A stretch of 6,506 nucleotides of DNA from Paracoccaceae bacterium. Its GTDB lineage: Bacteria; Pseudomonadota; Alphaproteobacteria; Rhodobacterales; Rhodobacteraceae. The notes beneath the pieces were generated by a model, which was not told where the DNA came from, ran no database searches, and saw only the letters and a program-made list of their open reading frames with translations. Position numbers and translations under genes: made by a program. Of the stretch, positions 4,885-6,506 are shown piece after piece. The stretch lies in contig SKUV01000264.1 in the NCBI GenBank assembly GCA_007129775.1, positions 1 through 6,506 of the forward strand, written 5' to 3'. Every line of letters begins with the position of its first letter. Within the stretch, counting starts at the first letter, position 1.

Positions 4885-6506
4885 AGGATTTCATCATCCC
4901 CCGGGACGACCGCGACCTCGGCACGCCCGAGGCGCAGGGCGCCCCCGTGACCCTGACCATCGACGGCCATGCCGTCACCGTGCCCGAAGGCACCAGCCTG
5001 CTGCGCGCCGCGGCGCTGGCGGGCATCGTCATTCCCAAGCTTTGCGCCACCGACAGCGTGGAGGCCTTCGGGTCATGCCGGATGTGCCTTGTGGAAATCG
5101 AGGGGCGCAACGGCACGCCGGCCTCCTGCACCACGCCCGTGGCCGAGGGCATGGTGGTGCGCAGCCAGACCGACCGCCTGCGCCGCCTGCGCCGCGGGGT
5201 GATGGAGCTTTACATCTCTGACCACCCGCTCGATTGCCTGACCTGCGCGGCCAATGGCGATTGCGAATTGCAGGATCAGGCCGGCGCGGTGGGTCTGCGC
5301 GATGTGCGCTTTGCCCCGGGCGAGAACCATTTCGCCACGCGGGCAGAAACAGGCGACGGCGCCAACCCCCGCCACATCCCCAAGGACGACAGCAACCCCT
5401 ATTTCACCTATGACCCGTCGAAATGCATCGTCTGCTCGCGCTGCGTGCGCGCCTGCGAAGAGGTGCAGGGCACCTTTGCCCTGACGATCGAGGGGCGCGG
5501 CTTCGACAGCCGCGTTTCCACCGGGGCGGCGGATTTCATGGCCTCCGATTGCGTGTCCTGCGGGGCCTGCGTGCAGGCCTGCCCGACCGCCACGCTGCAG
5601 GAGAAATCGGTGATCGAGCTTGGCACCCCAAGCCGCAGCGTCGTGACCACCTGTGCCTATTGTGGGGTTGGCTGTTCCTTCAAGGCGGAACTGAACGGCG
5701 ATGAACTGGTGCGCATGGTGCCGTGGAAACACGGCAAGGCCAACCGCGGCCATTCCTGCGTCAAGGGTCGCTTTGCCTGGGGCTATGCCAGCCACCCCGA
5801 CCGCATCCTGTCGCCGATGATCCGCGACAGCATCGACGCGCCGTGGCGCGAGGTCGGCTGGGACGAGGCCATCGCCTACACCGCCCGGCGCTTTCGCGAG
5901 ATACAGGCGCGGCACGGCAAGGGTGCCATCGGCGGCATCACCTCCAGCCGCTGCACGAACGAGGAAACCTTTCTCGTGCAAAAGATGATCCGTGCGACCT
6001 TTGGCAACAACAATGTCGATACCTGCGCGCGCGTCTGCCATTCGCCCACCGGCTATGGGCTGAAGCAGACCTTCGGCACCAGCGCCGGCACGCAGGATTT
6101 CGACAGCGTCGAACACACCGACGTTGCACTTATCATCGGCGCCAACCCGACCGATGGGCACCCCGTCTTTGCCTCGCGGCTGAAAAAACGCCTGCGGTCC
6201 GGCGCTAGGGCAATCATCGTCGATCCGCGCCGCACCGATCTGGTCGAAGCGACGCCGCATATCCGTGCGGCGCATCACCTTGCCCTGCGCCCGGGCACCA
6301 ATGTCGCGGTGCTGACGGCCATGGCCCATGTGATCGTTACCGAAGCGCTGGTGGACGAGGCTTTCGTGCGCGACCGCTGCGATCTGGATGCCTTTGCCGA
6401 CTGGGCCGACTTTGTGGCCGAACCCCGCCATTCGCCCGAGGCGACCGAATTGCTGACAGGGGTGCCGGCCGCAGAACTGCGCGCCGCCGCGCGGCTTTAC
6501 GCAACA
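4881..6506 (+). CDS. fdsA: Molybdenum formate dehydrogenase alpha subunit FdsA, 3'-truncated by window
   Basis: Catalytic subunit oxidising formate to CO2 at a bis-MGD molybdenum centre; the first 542 residues of about 960 are present, open to the right edge. A NuoG-like N-terminal part carries a [2Fe-2S] site (Cys55, 66, 69, 83), a His-Cys3 4Fe-4S site (His115, Cys119, 122, 128) and two ferredoxin-type 4Fe-4S clusters (Cys182, 185, 188, 192; Cys224, 227, 230, 234). The FdhF-like molybdopterin domain starts with a fourth 4Fe-4S site (Cys258, 261, 265, 293). VCHSPTGYGL at 385-394 supplies Cys386, the molybdenum ligand, and His387, matching R. capsulatus numbering; the catalytic Arg near 587 is outside the window. 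It is a cysteine, not selenocysteine, enzyme. ATG 4881 overlaps the preceding stop as ATGA. The upstream neighbour is unusual, since fdsA normally follows fdsB directly. fdsC and fdsD, needed for cofactor sulfuration and maturation, should follow. Confidence 0.97.
   Translation, partial: MKDFIIPRDDRDLGTPEAQGAPVTLTIDGHAVTVPEGTSLLRAAALAGIVIPKLCATDSVEAFGSCRMCLVEIEGRNGTPASCTTPVAEGMVVRSQTDRLRRLRRGVMELYISDHPLDCLTCAANGDCELQDQAGAVGLRDVRFAPGENHFATRAETGDGANPRHIPKDDSNPYFTYDPSKCIVCSRCVRACEEVQGTFALTIEGRGFDSRVSTGAADFMASDCVSCGACVQACPTATLQEKSVIELGTPSRSVVTTCAYCGVGCSFKAELNGDELVRMVPWKHGKANRGHSCVKGRFAWGYASHPDRILSPMIRDSIDAPWREVGWDEAIAYTARRFREIQARHGKGAIGGITSSRCTNEETFLVQKMIRATFGNNNVDTCARVCHSPTGYGLKQTFGTSAGTQDFDSVEHTDVALIIGANPTDGHPVFASRLKKRLRSGARAIIVDPRRTDLVEATPHIRAAHHLALRPGTNVAVLTAMAHVIVTEALVDEAFVRDRCDLDAFADWADFVAEPRHSPEATELLTGVPAAELRAAARLYAT

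Noticed and set aside
5073..6431. 452-codon open frame on the minus strand opposite fdsA
   Set aside because: GC-driven antisense shadow with no recognisable domain; fdsA on the plus strand has all its cluster ligands.

Overview
The window is GC-rich DNA that reads as the chromosome of an alphaproteobacterium, most likely Rhodobacteraceae (Rhodobacter, Paracoccus or Rhodovulum relatives). This rests on codon use, on the FdsGBA formate dehydrogenase type, and on the FdsA molybdenum-ligand cysteine falling at residue 386, the number reported for Rhodobacter capsulatus FdsA. The genus is an inference.

Left part, minus strand (about 1-1246): three tightly packed genes read leftward. They are an SppA-like S49 serine peptidase without a membrane anchor, a 59-residue protein with one membrane helix and a four-cysteine zinc-ribbon-like tail, and the N-terminal part of a CaCA-family calcium/sodium antiporter cut by the window edge. 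Gaps are 3 and 5 bases, so they look like one operon.

Right part, plus strand (1394-6506): a LysR-type regulator (FdsR) is followed, after a 103-base gap, by the NAD-dependent molybdenum formate dehydrogenase genes fdsG, fdsB and fdsA. FdsA oxidises formate to CO2 at a bis-MGD molybdenum centre. Electrons run through its iron-sulfur chain to FdsB (FMN, 4Fe-4S, NAD site) and FdsG (2Fe-2S), reducing NAD+. The gap before fdsG holds a near-perfect LysR operator (GATAG-N7-CTATC), probably the FdsR site. fdsA runs off the right edge; the assembly genes fdsC and fdsD, expected after it, are outside the window.

The most notable point is a 137-codon gene between fdsB and fdsA that closely resembles FosX, the Mn(II)-dependent fosfomycin epoxide hydrolase of the VOC superfamily. 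It keeps the metal ligands and the FosX-specific general-base Glu44. It is joined to both neighbours by 4-base ATGA overlaps, so it is built into the formate dehydrogenase operon. No mobile elements, RNA genes or CRISPR arrays were seen. No gene-free stretch exceeds 147 bases.
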